Assembly: GCF_050871315.1 (NCBI RefSeq)
Contig: NZ_JBJLRE010000001.1
Strand: one strand, 5' to 3'
From: Kineococcus gynurae
GTDB lineage: Bacteria; Actinomycetota; Actinomycetes; Actinomycetales; Kineococcaceae
DNA length: 64,000 nt
Below the pieces are notes generated by a model. It saw only the letters and a program-made list of their open reading frames with translations, searched no databases and had not been told where the DNA came from. How positions within the stretch are numbered: position 1 is the first letter of the stretch; every line of letters starts with the position of its first letter. The position numbers and the translations under genes were made by a program. Of the stretch, positions 17,262 through 25,489 are shown piece by piece.

Positions 17262-18206
17262 ATGGACGGTGCGGTGGTCGTCGGGGTGGACGCGGCCCAG
17301 CCTCCCCTGCCCGCGGTCGACTGGGCTGCGGCGCAGGCGGTCCGTCGGGGGGCCGACCTCGTCCTCGTCGCGGCGGTGCAACCCGTCGGGTCGGCCGAGG
17401 CGCTCACCGGCTACTACGTGCAGCAGATGACCCGGGAGCTGCAGGAGCAGGCGGTCGCGGCGATCGACGACGTGACCAGGCGGGTGCAGGCGGAGCACCC
17501 CCGCCTGCGCCTGGTGCCGCGGGTCGTCGAGGACCACCCGCGACGGGCCCTGGTCCAGGCCGTGACCGAGGGGCGGGCCCAGCTCCTGGTGACCGGGGCG
17601 CGGCGGCACAACCCGCACCGTCGCGGCCTGTTCGGCGGGTTGCTGCTCGGGTCCACGAGCCTGTTCGCCGTGGCGCACGCCCCCTGCCCGGTGGCCGTCG
17701 TGCGGGGCCCGGAACCGCCCTCGGGCGGGGTCGTGGTCGGCCACGACGGTTCGCCCGCGGCCGGGGCCGCCCTCGGGTTCGCCGTCACCGAGGCGTTGGC
17801 CCGGTCCGCCCCGCTGCGCATCCTGCGCGTGCTGGAACCGTTGCAGCGACTGGCGATCGACGACGACGAGGACAACCGGGCGCGGGCCGGGGCGCTGCGG
17901 GTGCAGCGCGAGGCGCTGGGGCGGTTGTGCGCCGAGCTGCGCGCCGCCCACCCGGATCTCCGGCTCGACTGCGAGGTGCTGGAGGAGGCCTACCCCGCCG
18001 ACGCGTTGCTGCGCGCCGGGGAGGAGGCCGAACTCCTGGTGGTGGGTGGACGCGGGCACGGCGCCTTCTACACGGCCCTGCTCGGGTCGGTCTCCCACGA
18101 CGTCCTGCATCGCGCCGAGCACCCCGTGGTGGTCGTCGGTGACCCGGGCCGACGCCGGGCCCGACCGGACGGGGTTCAGAGCGAGGCGCCGCCGCAGATG
18201 ACGTAG
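17262..18206 (+). CDS. Universal stress protein, two UspA domains
   Basis: This 314-residue protein has two tandem Usp folds. Domain 1 begins VVVGVDAAQPPLPAVDWA and ends near GLLLGSTSLFAVAHAPCPVAVV. Domain 2 begins VVVGHDGSPAAGAALGFA and ends GLLGSVSHDVLHRAEHPVVVVG-like, with the ATP-binding G-2x-G-9x-G(S/T) pattern in both. Tandem Usp proteins are common in actinobacteria under stress or hypoxia. The ATG at 17262 has GAGGAGG upstream. Its 3' end overlaps the convergent SDR gene by 31 bases. Confidence 0.88.
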   Translation: MDGAVVVGVDAAQPPLPAVDWAAAQAVRRGADLVLVAAVQPVGSAEALTGYYVQQMTRELQEQAVAAIDDVTRRVQAEHPRLRLVPRVVEDHPRRALVQAVTEGRAQLLVTGARRHNPHRRGLFGGLLLGSTSLFAVAHAPCPVAVVRGPEPPSGGVVVGHDGSPAAGAALGFAVTEALARSAPLRILRVLEPLQRLAIDDDEDNRARAGALRVQREALGRLCAELRAAHPDLRLDCEVLEEAYPADALLRAGEEAELLVVGGRGHGAFYTALLGSVSHDVLHRAEHPVVVVGDPGRRRARPDGVQSEAPPQMT

Positions 18207-18859
18207 GCCTGCCCGGTGATCGACCGCCCGGCCCGGCCCAGCAGGAACCCGACCAGCTCGGCCACGTCGTCAGGGTCGACCAGGGCGCCCAACGGCGGCA
18301 CCCGGACCGGGACCGAGGCCCGACCCGGGTCCTGCGTCATGGCCGTGGCCGTCGGCCCGGGGGCCACCACGTTGACGGTGATGCGCCGGGGGGCGAGTTC
18401 GGCCGCCCAGCTGCGGGCCAGCCCCGTCAAGGCCGCCTTCGTCGCCGCGTACTGGCTCTTGCCCGCGACCCCGACCATGGTCCGGCTGCCCAGCAGGACG
18501 ACCCGGCCGCCGTCGGACAGGCGCGCGGCCAGGCCGTCGAGCAGCGCGGCGGCCGCGGCCACGTGCACGTCGAACATCGCCCGCAGGTCACCGGCGTCGA
18601 GGGACCCGAGCGGTGCCGTCCGCTGGAACCCGGCGCAGTGGACCACGGCGTCGACCCGGTCGAGGTCGGCCACCGCTGCCACGGCGCTCGCCGGCTCGGC
18701 GAGGTCGGCCCGGGCCCAGTCGACGCGGGGGTCGGCCGGAGCGCGGCGGGAGAGGCCCCGCACCCGCCAGCCCGACTCCAGCAGATTCTGCGCCACCGCG
18801 GCCCCGATCCCGGAACTGCAGCCCGTGACCACCGCCGACCCCGGGCTCGAAGAGATCAC
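18176..18859 (-). CDS. SDR family oxidoreductase
   Basis: This 227-residue short-chain dehydrogenase has the NAD(P) loop VVTGCSSGIGAAVAQ, a catalytic serine near LLGSRTMVG, and the YAATK tyrosine-lysine pair. It ends with SITGQAYVICGGASL as FabG-like enzymes do. The GTG start overlaps the stop of the sialidase-fold gene (GTGA), placing it last in the nine-gene transporter/catabolic operon. It probably oxidises or reduces a pathway hydroxyl or keto group; the actual substrate is unknown. Confidence 0.85.
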   Translation of the reverse strand: MISSSPGSAVVTGCSSGIGAAVAQNLLESGWRVRGLSRRAPADPRVDWARADLAEPASAVAAVADLDRVDAVVHCAGFQRTAPLGSLDAGDLRAMFDVHVAAAAALLDGLAARLSDGGRVVLLGSRTMVGVAGKSQYAATKAALTGLARSWAAELAPRRITVNVVAPGPTATAMTQDPGRASVPVRVPPLGALVDPDDVAELVGFLLGRAGRSITGQAYVICGGASL

Positions 18860-20103
18860 GACCGCAACCGGGACAACGGGACCCGGGCGTAGCGGATGGC
18901 GCGGCGGTGCCAGGTCCAGGCCACGTGCGCGACCCCGGAACCGTCCGGGGCGGATTCCACCAGCACGCTGGGGTAGGACAGTTCGTGGTTGGCCCCGGCC
19001 CGGGAGTCGTTGGTCAGGCAGTTGCCGTCGCCGACCTCCAGGTCGAGCTCCACCGGCCAGGTGCGGCCGGCGTCGGTGGAGGCCGACAACCGCATCGGAG
19101 CCCGGGGGGTGCCCCACACCGCCCGGGGCCGGTCGTCGTCGGCGGCCACCGGTGCCGGCGGGCCCGGCCGTTCGCCCTCGGCCACCCCGAACTCGTCGAT
19201 CTCGTCGTACAGCGATTCCCGACGGGGGCTGCCGGGGGTGGCCCGCACCGGGTTGTGCACGAGCAGGAGCGTGCCGTCCGCGGCGGGGGAGACCTGGATC
19301 GAGGAGTTGTTGTTGGGCACCCCGGTGGCCATCGGGACGCTCCAGCTCCGACCCTCGTCGAACGATTCCGACCGGTGCACGGCATCGGCCCAGCGGCTGC
19401 GGTAGAAGGCGACCAGGGAGCCGTCGGGACGCCCGACCACGTTCATGTGGACCATGCCGCGGCTGTCCGGGACCTCGATGGTCGACCAGCTCGCCCCCTC
19501 GTCCTCGCTCACCATGACGACGCTGTCGTCGTCGTCGCCGCGCCAGCGCGCCCCCGGGGCGACCGGGCAGCGGAAGACGGGCACCAGCCAGCGACCCGAG
19601 GCGGTGACGACGGGAGGCTGCCGGACGAACACGCCACCCCGCTCGTCGGCGGGGAACAGCGTGCGGGCCGGGCCGAAACCCACCCCGCCGTCGGTGGAGA
19701 CGCGCAACCGGACGAACGCGGTGTCCTGGTCGCCCGCGGTCTGCGCGGTGTGCAGCAGCCAGACCTCCCCGGACGGCGTGGTCCAGAGGATCGGGTTCTG
19801 CTCCGAACGCCGCGGGTCGTCGGACAGTTTCTCGGGAGGCGACCAGGTGCCGGTCCCCGGGGTCAGCCGGGACAACCAGACGTCGATGTCGGCCACGCCC
19901 TCCTGGGTGCCACCGAACCACGTGCAGGCCAGGTCCCCGGTGGGCAGCCGCGCGAGGTTCGCGGCGTGGCACTGCACGGTCGGGGCGGGGAGGAACCCCG
20001 TCAGGATCCCGTCGTGCTCGACGAGCGGCTCCCGGTCGGGGTGGTCGACGGCGGGCAGCGCCGCCGTCGTCGGCGGGGTCGGCGAGGAGGGCGGGGCGCT
20101 CAT
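18856..20103 (-). CDS. Sialidase-fold (BNR repeat) protein
   Basis: The 415-residue protein belongs to the BNR_2/sialidase superfamily. Four Asp-box motifs are visible: STDGGVGF, SEDEGASW, SFDEGRSW and STDAGRTW, marking turns of a beta-propeller. There is no signal peptide, so it is probably cytoplasmic, unlike classic sialidases. It could hydrolyse or otherwise act on an imported glycoside or acid sugar; catalytic residues were not assigned. Its ATG overlaps the stop of the aldolase gene (ATGA), and it overlaps the SDR gene downstream. Confidence 0.75.
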   Translation of the reverse strand: MSAPPSSPTPPTTAALPAVDHPDREPLVEHDGILTGFLPAPTVQCHAANLARLPTGDLACTWFGGTQEGVADIDVWLSRLTPGTGTWSPPEKLSDDPRRSEQNPILWTTPSGEVWLLHTAQTAGDQDTAFVRLRVSTDGGVGFGPARTLFPADERGGVFVRQPPVVTASGRWLVPVFRCPVAPGARWRGDDDDSVVMVSEDEGASWSTIEVPDSRGMVHMNVVGRPDGSLVAFYRSRWADAVHRSESFDEGRSWSVPMATGVPNNNSSIQVSPAADGTLLLVHNPVRATPGSPRRESLYDEIDEFGVAEGERPGPPAPVAADDDRPRAVWGTPRAPMRLSASTDAGRTWPVELDLEVGDGNCLTNDSRAGANHELSYPSVLVESAPDGSGVAHVAWTWHRRAIRYARVPLSRLRS

Positions 20104-20894
20104 CGCTGCTCCCCCCGGGCGGTGCCGAGGTGGTCGCGCGCGATCGTCTCCAGGTGCACGACGTCGCTGGCGACGGTGACGAACGTCCACCCCTCGGCCA
20201 GGCGTTCCCGGGCCACCGAACCGTGCGGGGTGTGGATCCCCGCGGCAATCCCGGCCCCGGCCGCGGCGGCCAGCACCCGCTCCAGGGCGGCGTCGAAGTC
20301 GGCCTTCACCGCGGGGTCGCCCGGGTAGGCCCCGCCGATGTTGATGGCCAGGTCCGAGGGGCCCACGTAGAGCCCGTCGAGACCCGGCGTGGCGGCGATC
20401 TCCTCGACGGCCGCCAGGCCCGCGGCCGTCTCGATCATGGCCAGGACGGCGGTCTGCTCGTCGGCCTCGGCCGGGACGGGACCGATGCGCAGCCCCGAGC
20501 GCATCGGCCCGTAGGACCGCACCCCGAACGGGGGGTACTTCGCCGCGGCCACCGCGGCCGCGGCGTCGGCGGCCGAGTTCACCAGCGGCACGATCAACCC
20601 GCGGGCCCCGGCGTCCAGGGCCTGCCCGATGGCGGTCGGGTCGTTGGCGGCCACGCGGACCACGCCGGCCGAACCACCGGCGTCGACCGCGAGCAGGCCG
20701 GTCAGCACGCCGCGGTAGTCGAGCAACCCGTGCTGGGCGTCGATCGCCACGTAGTCGTAGCCGATCCGGGCGATCCGCTCGGTGGCGGGCGGGGCGTCGA
20801 GCACCACCCAGTAGCCGACGACGGTCTCGCGGGACCGGACGCGGCGGGCGAAGGCACCCGGGTCGGGCCGGACGGGGGTGGACGGGGACGGCAT
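20100..20894 (-). CDS. HpcH/HpaI family aldolase
   Basis: This 264-residue class II pyruvate-type aldolase cleaves 2-keto-3-deoxy acids to pyruvate plus an aldehyde. Visible family blocks are YDYVAIDAQHGLLDY (base histidine), VPLVNSAADA, MIETAAGLAAVEEI (metal ligand Glu) and LYVGPSDLAINIGG (metal ligand Asp). Length is typical. It sits between the aldo/keto reductase and the sialidase-fold gene in the same operon, supporting a sugar-acid catabolic role. The substrate chain length cannot be read from sequence. Confidence 0.88.
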   Translation of the reverse strand: MPSPSTPVRPDPGAFARRVRSRETVVGYWVVLDAPPATERIARIGYDYVAIDAQHGLLDYRGVLTGLLAVDAGGSAGVVRVAANDPTAIGQALDAGARGLIVPLVNSAADAAAAVAAAKYPPFGVRSYGPMRSGLRIGPVPAEADEQTAVLAMIETAAGLAAVEEIAATPGLDGLYVGPSDLAINIGGAYPGDPAVKADFDAALERVLAAAAGAGIAAGIHTPHGSVARERLAEGWTFVTVASDVVHLETIARDHLGTARGEQR

Positions 20895-20918
20895 GAGAAC
20901 CTCCGGGCGATTCGTGGG

Positions 20919-21887
20919 TCAGCGGTTGTAGGCGGGGGAGGGGCCGCGCAGCGTCCGGCCGACCTCGTCGCACACGGCCAGCACGTCGGCCGGCAGGGGG
21001 CCGCGGGCGATCGCCGCGACGTTGGCGCGGACCTGCTCCGGGCGTGAACCCCCGAGCAGCAGGGCGTCGACCTCGCGACGGTGCGCCGTCCAGCGCAGGG
21101 CCAGCTCGGCCAGCGGGATCCCCGCGCCCTCGGCGGCGGTGCGCAGCTCCTCGACCGCCGAGAACAGCTGCGCGTCCCAGTAGCGGTCGGTGTACATGGC
21201 GGCCAGCGCCGAGGACCCGTACCGGCCCTCGGTGGGACGTTCCTCGAAGCGGTGCCGACCGGTGAGGAGGCCACCGCCCAGCGGGTTGTAGACCATCGTC
21301 CGCAGACCGTGGGTGCGGGCGAACTCGGCGTACTCCTCCTCGATGCGTCGGGCGAGCAGGTTGTAGAGCTGCTGGGTGACGACGGGACGGGGGGCACCGG
21401 CGGCGTCGGCGGCCTGCTCGACGTCGGCGATCTGCCAGGCCGCGAAGTTGGACACCCCCAGCTCGGTCACCTTGCCGGCCTTCACCAGGTCCGCCACCGC
21501 CCCCAGCGTCTCCGGCAGCGGGGTGCTGCGGTCGGGCTGGTGCAGGTAGAGCAGGTCGAGGTGGTCGGTCCCCAGCCGCCGCAGGCTCGCCTCGACGCAA
21601 CGCGTCACCGCCGCGGGCGACAGCAACGCGTCCTCGCCCGCGTCGGCGTGGGGCATCCCCACCTTCGAGGCGATCCGCACCTCGTCGCGGCGCCCGGCGA
21701 GCAGACGGCCGAGCATCTCCTCGGTCGCGCCCCGCGCGTAGGCGTTGGCGGTGTCGAGGTGCACGATCCCGGCCTCGCGGGCGACGTCGAGCATCTCCGC
21801 GGCGCCTCGTTCGTCGACGGTGTCGGCGAAGGTCATCGTGCCGAGGACGAGTTCGGGAGCAGGGTCGTCGGGCAGGGTCTCGGTCAT
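20919..21887 (-). CDS. Aldo/keto reductase
   Basis: This 322-residue NADPH-type oxidoreductase has the catalytic tetrad in HLDTANAYARG (Asp, Tyr), IASKVGMP (Lys) and LLYLHQPDRS (His). The family signatures GVSNFAAWQI and, near the end, LLGGSRPEQVRAN are clear. It probably interconverts an aldehyde or lactone and an alcohol in the catabolic locus. It begins 29 bases after the ABC ATPase stop and is followed by the aldolase gene after 24 bases. Confidence 0.88.
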   Translation of the reverse strand: MTETLPDDPAPELVLGTMTFADTVDERGAAEMLDVAREAGIVHLDTANAYARGATEEMLGRLLAGRRDEVRIASKVGMPHADAGEDALLSPAAVTRCVEASLRRLGTDHLDLLYLHQPDRSTPLPETLGAVADLVKAGKVTELGVSNFAAWQIADVEQAADAAGAPRPVVTQQLYNLLARRIEEEYAEFARTHGLRTMVYNPLGGGLLTGRHRFEERPTEGRYGSSALAAMYTDRYWDAQLFSAVEELRTAAEGAGIPLAELALRWTAHRREVDALLLGGSRPEQVRANVAAIARGPLPADVLAVCDEVGRTLRGPSPAYNR

Positions 21888-21916
21888 GGGTTCGTCTCCT
21901 GGTCGGGGGGGAGGGT

Positions 21917-22744
21917 TCAGGCGCCGGTCAGGCTCAGGGAGTGCACGACGTGGCGGGGTTTGCGGCCCCGCATGGACGCCGGGTCGAGCGCGGCCCGGCG
22001 CAACCGACGGGTGTACTCCTCGCGCGGGGTGGCCAGGACCGTGCTTGTGCTGCCCGACTCGACCACACGACCGCGGCGCATCACCACGATCTCGTCGCTG
22101 ATGCCCTGCACGACCCCGAGGTTGTGCGAGATGAACAGGCAGCTGATGCCCGTGTCGCGCTGCACCTCGCGCAGCAGCTCCAGGACCTGGGCCTGCACCG
22201 AGACGTCGAGCGCGCTGGTCGCCTCGTCGCAGATCAGCAGGTCGGGTTCGGAGGCCAGCGCCCGGGCGATGCCGATCCGCTGACGCTGCCCGCCGGAGAA
22301 CTCCTCGGGTCGTCGGTCCAGGGAGGCGGCCGGCAGCCCGACCCGGTCGAACAGTTCCGCGACCCGGGAGCGGCGGGCCTCGCGGTCACGGATCCCGCGC
22401 TGGCGCAACGCCTCCCCGACGATGTCGACCGCGCTCAGGCGTGGGTCGAGCGAACCGTAGGGGTCCTGGAACACCATCTGCCACCGGTGCCGCAGCGGGC
22501 GGAGGCGACGCTCGGGCAGGTGCGTCACGTCCGTCCCGTGCACCTCGATCCGACCCGAGGTCGGTTCCAGCAGGCGCATGACGGCCTTGGCCACGGTCGA
22601 CTTCCCGCAGCCGGACTCGCCGACGACGGCGGTGGTACGGCCGGCGGCGACGGTGAACGTGACCCCGTCCACGGCCCGGAACGTCGTGCGACCGTGCCCG
22701 TACCCCACGGCCAGGTCGGTCACGGTGAGGGCGGGGGTGCTCAT
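21917..22744 (-). CDS. ABC transporter ATP-binding protein, DppF/OppF type
   Basis: The 275-residue ATPase energises the importer encoded upstream. It has Walker A GESGCGKSTVAK, Q-loop FQDPYGSLDP, signature FSGGQRQRIGIARAL, Walker B LLICDEATSALDVSVQ and the H-loop SHNLGVV. The pattern is that of the oligopeptide/nickel subfamily's second ATPase. Its ATG overlaps the stop of the first ATPase gene (ATGA). The transported substrate is undefined; in this locus a sugar acid or glycoconjugate is possible. Confidence 0.92.
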   Translation of the reverse strand: MSTPALTVTDLAVGYGHGRTTFRAVDGVTFTVAAGRTTAVVGESGCGKSTVAKAVMRLLEPTSGRIEVHGTDVTHLPERRLRPLRHRWQMVFQDPYGSLDPRLSAVDIVGEALRQRGIRDREARRSRVAELFDRVGLPAASLDRRPEEFSGGQRQRIGIARALASEPDLLICDEATSALDVSVQAQVLELLREVQRDTGISCLFISHNLGVVQGISDEIVVMRRGRVVESGSTSTVLATPREEYTRRLRRAALDPASMRGRKPRHVVHSLSLTGA

Positions 22745-23574
22745 CGCAGAACTCCTCGGTCGGGGGTCTCGTCCCAGGCCCCGAGACGGGGGACGGCGGC
22801 GAGCAGGTCTCGGGTGTACTGCTCGGCCGGGGCCTCGATGATGGTCTCCACCTCGCCGGACTCCACGAAGCGTCCGCCGCGCATGACGTGGATCCGGTCG
22901 GAGACCAGGCGGGCCACCCCCAGGTCATGGGTGATCATGAGGATGGCCACCCCACGCTGCTCCTGCAGCTCCAGCAGCAGGTCCAGGACGCCGGCCTGGA
23001 CGGTCACGTCCAGGGCACTGGTGGGTTCGTCGGCCACGATGAGCTGGGGTTCCCCGGCCAGCGCCATCGCGATGAGGACGCGTTGCAGCATCCCCCCGGA
23101 CAGCTGGTGCGGGTACTTCTTCAGCTGCACCTCCGGCTGGGGGATGTGCACCTGCTCGAGCAGTCGGACGGCGCGGGCCTGCACGCCGACGCGGCCGCTC
23201 GCGGCCCCGGCCGTCACCACGGCCTCCCGCAGCTGGTGGCCGATGCTGTGCACGGGGCTGAGGGCGGTCATCGGGTCCTGCGGCACGAGGGCCACGGTGC
23301 GGCCGCGCGCCCTGCGCATCGCGTCTGGTTCGGCGATCGTGTCCTGGCCTTCGAGCAGCACCCGGCCCGAGACGACCGCGAGGTCCTCCGGCAGCAGGTT
23401 CAGCAACCCCATGGCGGTCGTGGACTTCCCGGAGCCGGACTCCCCGATGAGGGTGACGGTCTCCCCCCGGCCGATGCGGAAACTCACGCCGTCGACGGCG
23501 CGCACGACGCCGCGGGCGGTGATGAGTTCGATCTGCAGGTCCTCGACCCGCAGCAGGTCTCCGGCGGTGCTCAC
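22741..23574 (-). CDS. ABC transporter ATP-binding protein, DppD/OppD type
   Basis: This 277-residue ATPase is the partner of the neighbouring DppF-type ATPase. Walker A is GESGSGKSTTAM, the signature is LSGGMLQRVLIAMAL, Walker B is LIVADEPTSALDVTVQ, and the H-loop follows in THDLGVARLV. I start it at GTG 23574, which overlaps the permease stop (GTGA), rather than much further upstream inside the permease. No C-terminal Fe-S cysteine cluster, seen in some OppD proteins, is present. Confidence 0.92.
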   Translation of the reverse strand: MSTAGDLLRVEDLQIELITARGVVRAVDGVSFRIGRGETVTLIGESGSGKSTTAMGLLNLLPEDLAVVSGRVLLEGQDTIAEPDAMRRARGRTVALVPQDPMTALSPVHSIGHQLREAVVTAGAASGRVGVQARAVRLLEQVHIPQPEVQLKKYPHQLSGGMLQRVLIAMALAGEPQLIVADEPTSALDVTVQAGVLDLLLELQEQRGVAILMITHDLGVARLVSDRIHVMRGGRFVESGEVETIIEAPAEQYTRDLLAAVPRLGAWDETPDRGVLR

Positions 23575-24548
23575 GAGGTCCTCCCGGGGGTGGTGGTGAC
23601 GCGGTCGACGGGGCGGGCCCCGCGGGCCCGCTGGAGCAGACGGGCCACGAGGCCGACGCGCTGCCCCTCGCGGAGGGCGTCGCCGACGAGGTTCACCCCG
23701 ACGACGAGCAGGACGATCGCGAGTCCCGGTGCGGTGACCAGCCACCAGGCGGTCCCGATGTAGTCCTGCCCGTCGGAGACGATGCGCCCCCAGGTCGAGA
23801 ACGGGCGTTGCGGCCCGGCCCCGAGGAAACTCAGGGCGCTCTCCAGCAGCACCGCCTGGGCCAGCAGCAGGAGCACGACCAGCAGGGTCTGCGGCAGGAC
23901 GTTCGGGACCACGTGCCGGGTGAGGATGGCGATCTTGTCCAACCCCAGGGTGCGGGCGGCGGCCACGTAGGGTTTCTCCCGTTCGACCAGGACGAGGGAC
24001 CGGGTGAGGCGGGCCACCTCCGGCCACTGCGCCACCGCGATCACCAGGGTGATGACGGGGATCGACTGCCCGAACAGGGCCACGACGAGCAGCAGCATCA
24101 TGAGCAGCGGCAACGACATCTGCGCCTCCATGAGCCGGGAGACCAGGGTGTCGATCCAGCCGCCGAAGTACCCGGCCGCGGCCCCGAGCACGAGACCCAG
24201 TGCGCCCGAGACGATGACGGCCAGCACCCCCACGGCCAGGGAGACCTGCCCGCCGTGCAGGACCCGGGAGAGGAGGTCGCGGCCGAGCTGGTCGGTCCCC
24301 AGCAGGTGCCCGCCGCTCAGCGGGGCCAGCAGCCGGTCGCCCAGGTCCTGGGCGTCCGGGTCCGGCAGCGGCAGGACCTGCGCCAGCAGGATGGGAGCCA
24401 CGACCAGGACCGTGCAGATCGTGCCGACGACGAGTTTCACACGGCCGCTGCGCCGCCGCCGGGTGATGCCGGCGCGGGCCAGGTGGGCGGGCGTGACGGC
24501 GCTGGGGCGGGGAGCCGGGCCGGTGCCGTCGAGGGTGGGCGCGCTCAT
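23571..24548 (-). CDS. ABC transporter permease, DppC type
   Basis: This 325-residue inner-membrane permease has an N-terminal cytoplasmic tail (OppC_N) and about six transmembrane helices. The EAA-type ATPase-coupling loop is in YVAAARTLGLDKIAILTRHVVPNV, and ESALSFLGAGPQRPFSTWGRIV is a strong DppC-family landmark. It overlaps its neighbours on both sides (ATGA and GTGA), so the four transport genes are translated as a unit. Confidence 0.92.
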   Translation of the reverse strand: MSAPTLDGTGPAPRPSAVTPAHLARAGITRRRRSGRVKLVVGTICTVLVVAPILLAQVLPLPDPDAQDLGDRLLAPLSGGHLLGTDQLGRDLLSRVLHGGQVSLAVGVLAVIVSGALGLVLGAAAGYFGGWIDTLVSRLMEAQMSLPLLMMLLLVVALFGQSIPVITLVIAVAQWPEVARLTRSLVLVEREKPYVAAARTLGLDKIAILTRHVVPNVLPQTLLVVLLLLAQAVLLESALSFLGAGPQRPFSTWGRIVSDGQDYIGTAWWLVTAPGLAIVLLVVGVNLVGDALREGQRVGLVARLLQRARGARPVDRVTTTPGRTS

Positions 24549-25480
24549 GCCGAGGCCGCCTTTCCGAGCCGGACCCGCGGGTCCAGGAGGGGGTAGAGGA
24601 GGTCGACCAGGAGCTGGACCGCCACCGCGAGGGCGGCGGTCACCAGCACGGTCGCCTGGATGAGGGGGTAGTCACGGGTCTCCAGCGCCCGCACCACCAG
24701 GGAGCCGACACCGGGCCAGGAGAAGACGACCTCGACGACCACGACCCCGTTGAGCATCGCGGCGAACCGGGTGCCCATGGCCGTGAAGACCGGGACGGCC
24801 GAGTTCCCCATCGCGTAGCGCCAGACCAGGACCCGTTCGGACAGGCCCCGCGACCGGGCGACGGTGAACCAAGGGGCGGCGAGGTTGTTCACCATCTCCC
24901 GGCGCACGAGCCGCGACAGCAGCGCCACCTGCAGGATCGCGACGGTCACGGCCGGCAGCAGCAACCCGCTCCAGGTCGCGAACCCCGAGGCCGGCAGCAC
25001 CGGGATCGCGACCGCGAAGACGGTGAGCAGGAGGACGCCGATCCAGAAGTCGGGCATGGACTGCCCCGCGATGGTGGCGATGTTGGCCCCGAGTTCGCCC
25101 GCCCGGTCCCGGCGGCGGGCCATCCAGACGCCGAGGGGCACGGACACCACCGCCGCCAGCAGGATCGCGGCGACGGCCAGGGTGAGGGTGTAGGGCATGC
25201 GGTCGGCCACGACCGAGAGGGCGGGGGCCGCGAAGGAGTAGGACTCCCCGAGGTTCCCGTGCAGCAACTGGCCCAGGAAGGTGACGTACTGGGTCAGCAG
25301 CGGTTCGTCGAGACCGAACCGCTGACGGACCTCCTCCAGCTGCTCGGTGCTGGCCAACGGTCCGGCGAAGGCCCGGGCCGGGTCGCCGGGAGCGAGGCGG
25401 ACCAGCAGGAACACGGTGGAGATGGTCAGGAACACGGTCAGGAGACCCTGGCCGACCCGTTTGAGGACGTAACTCACCAT
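24545..25480 (-). CDS. ABC transporter permease, DppB type
   Basis: This 311-residue permease starts with the DppB signature YVLKRVGQGLLTVFLTISTVFLLVRLAPGDPA-like helix and periplasmic loop. Later it shows VNNLAAPWFTVARSRGLSERVLVWRYAM, the coupling loop region, and a C-terminal LLYPLLDPRVRLG. It pairs with the DppC-type subunit to form the pore. It begins 9 bases after the binding-protein stop and its own stop overlaps the next start. Confidence 0.92.
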   Translation of the reverse strand: MVSYVLKRVGQGLLTVFLTISTVFLLVRLAPGDPARAFAGPLASTEQLEEVRQRFGLDEPLLTQYVTFLGQLLHGNLGESYSFAAPALSVVADRMPYTLTLAVAAILLAAVVSVPLGVWMARRRDRAGELGANIATIAGQSMPDFWIGVLLLTVFAVAIPVLPASGFATWSGLLLPAVTVAILQVALLSRLVRREMVNNLAAPWFTVARSRGLSERVLVWRYAMGNSAVPVFTAMGTRFAAMLNGVVVVEVVFSWPGVGSLVVRALETRDYPLIQATVLVTAALAVAVQLLVDLLYPLLDPRVRLGKAASA

Positions 25481-25489
25481 GACGCCTTC

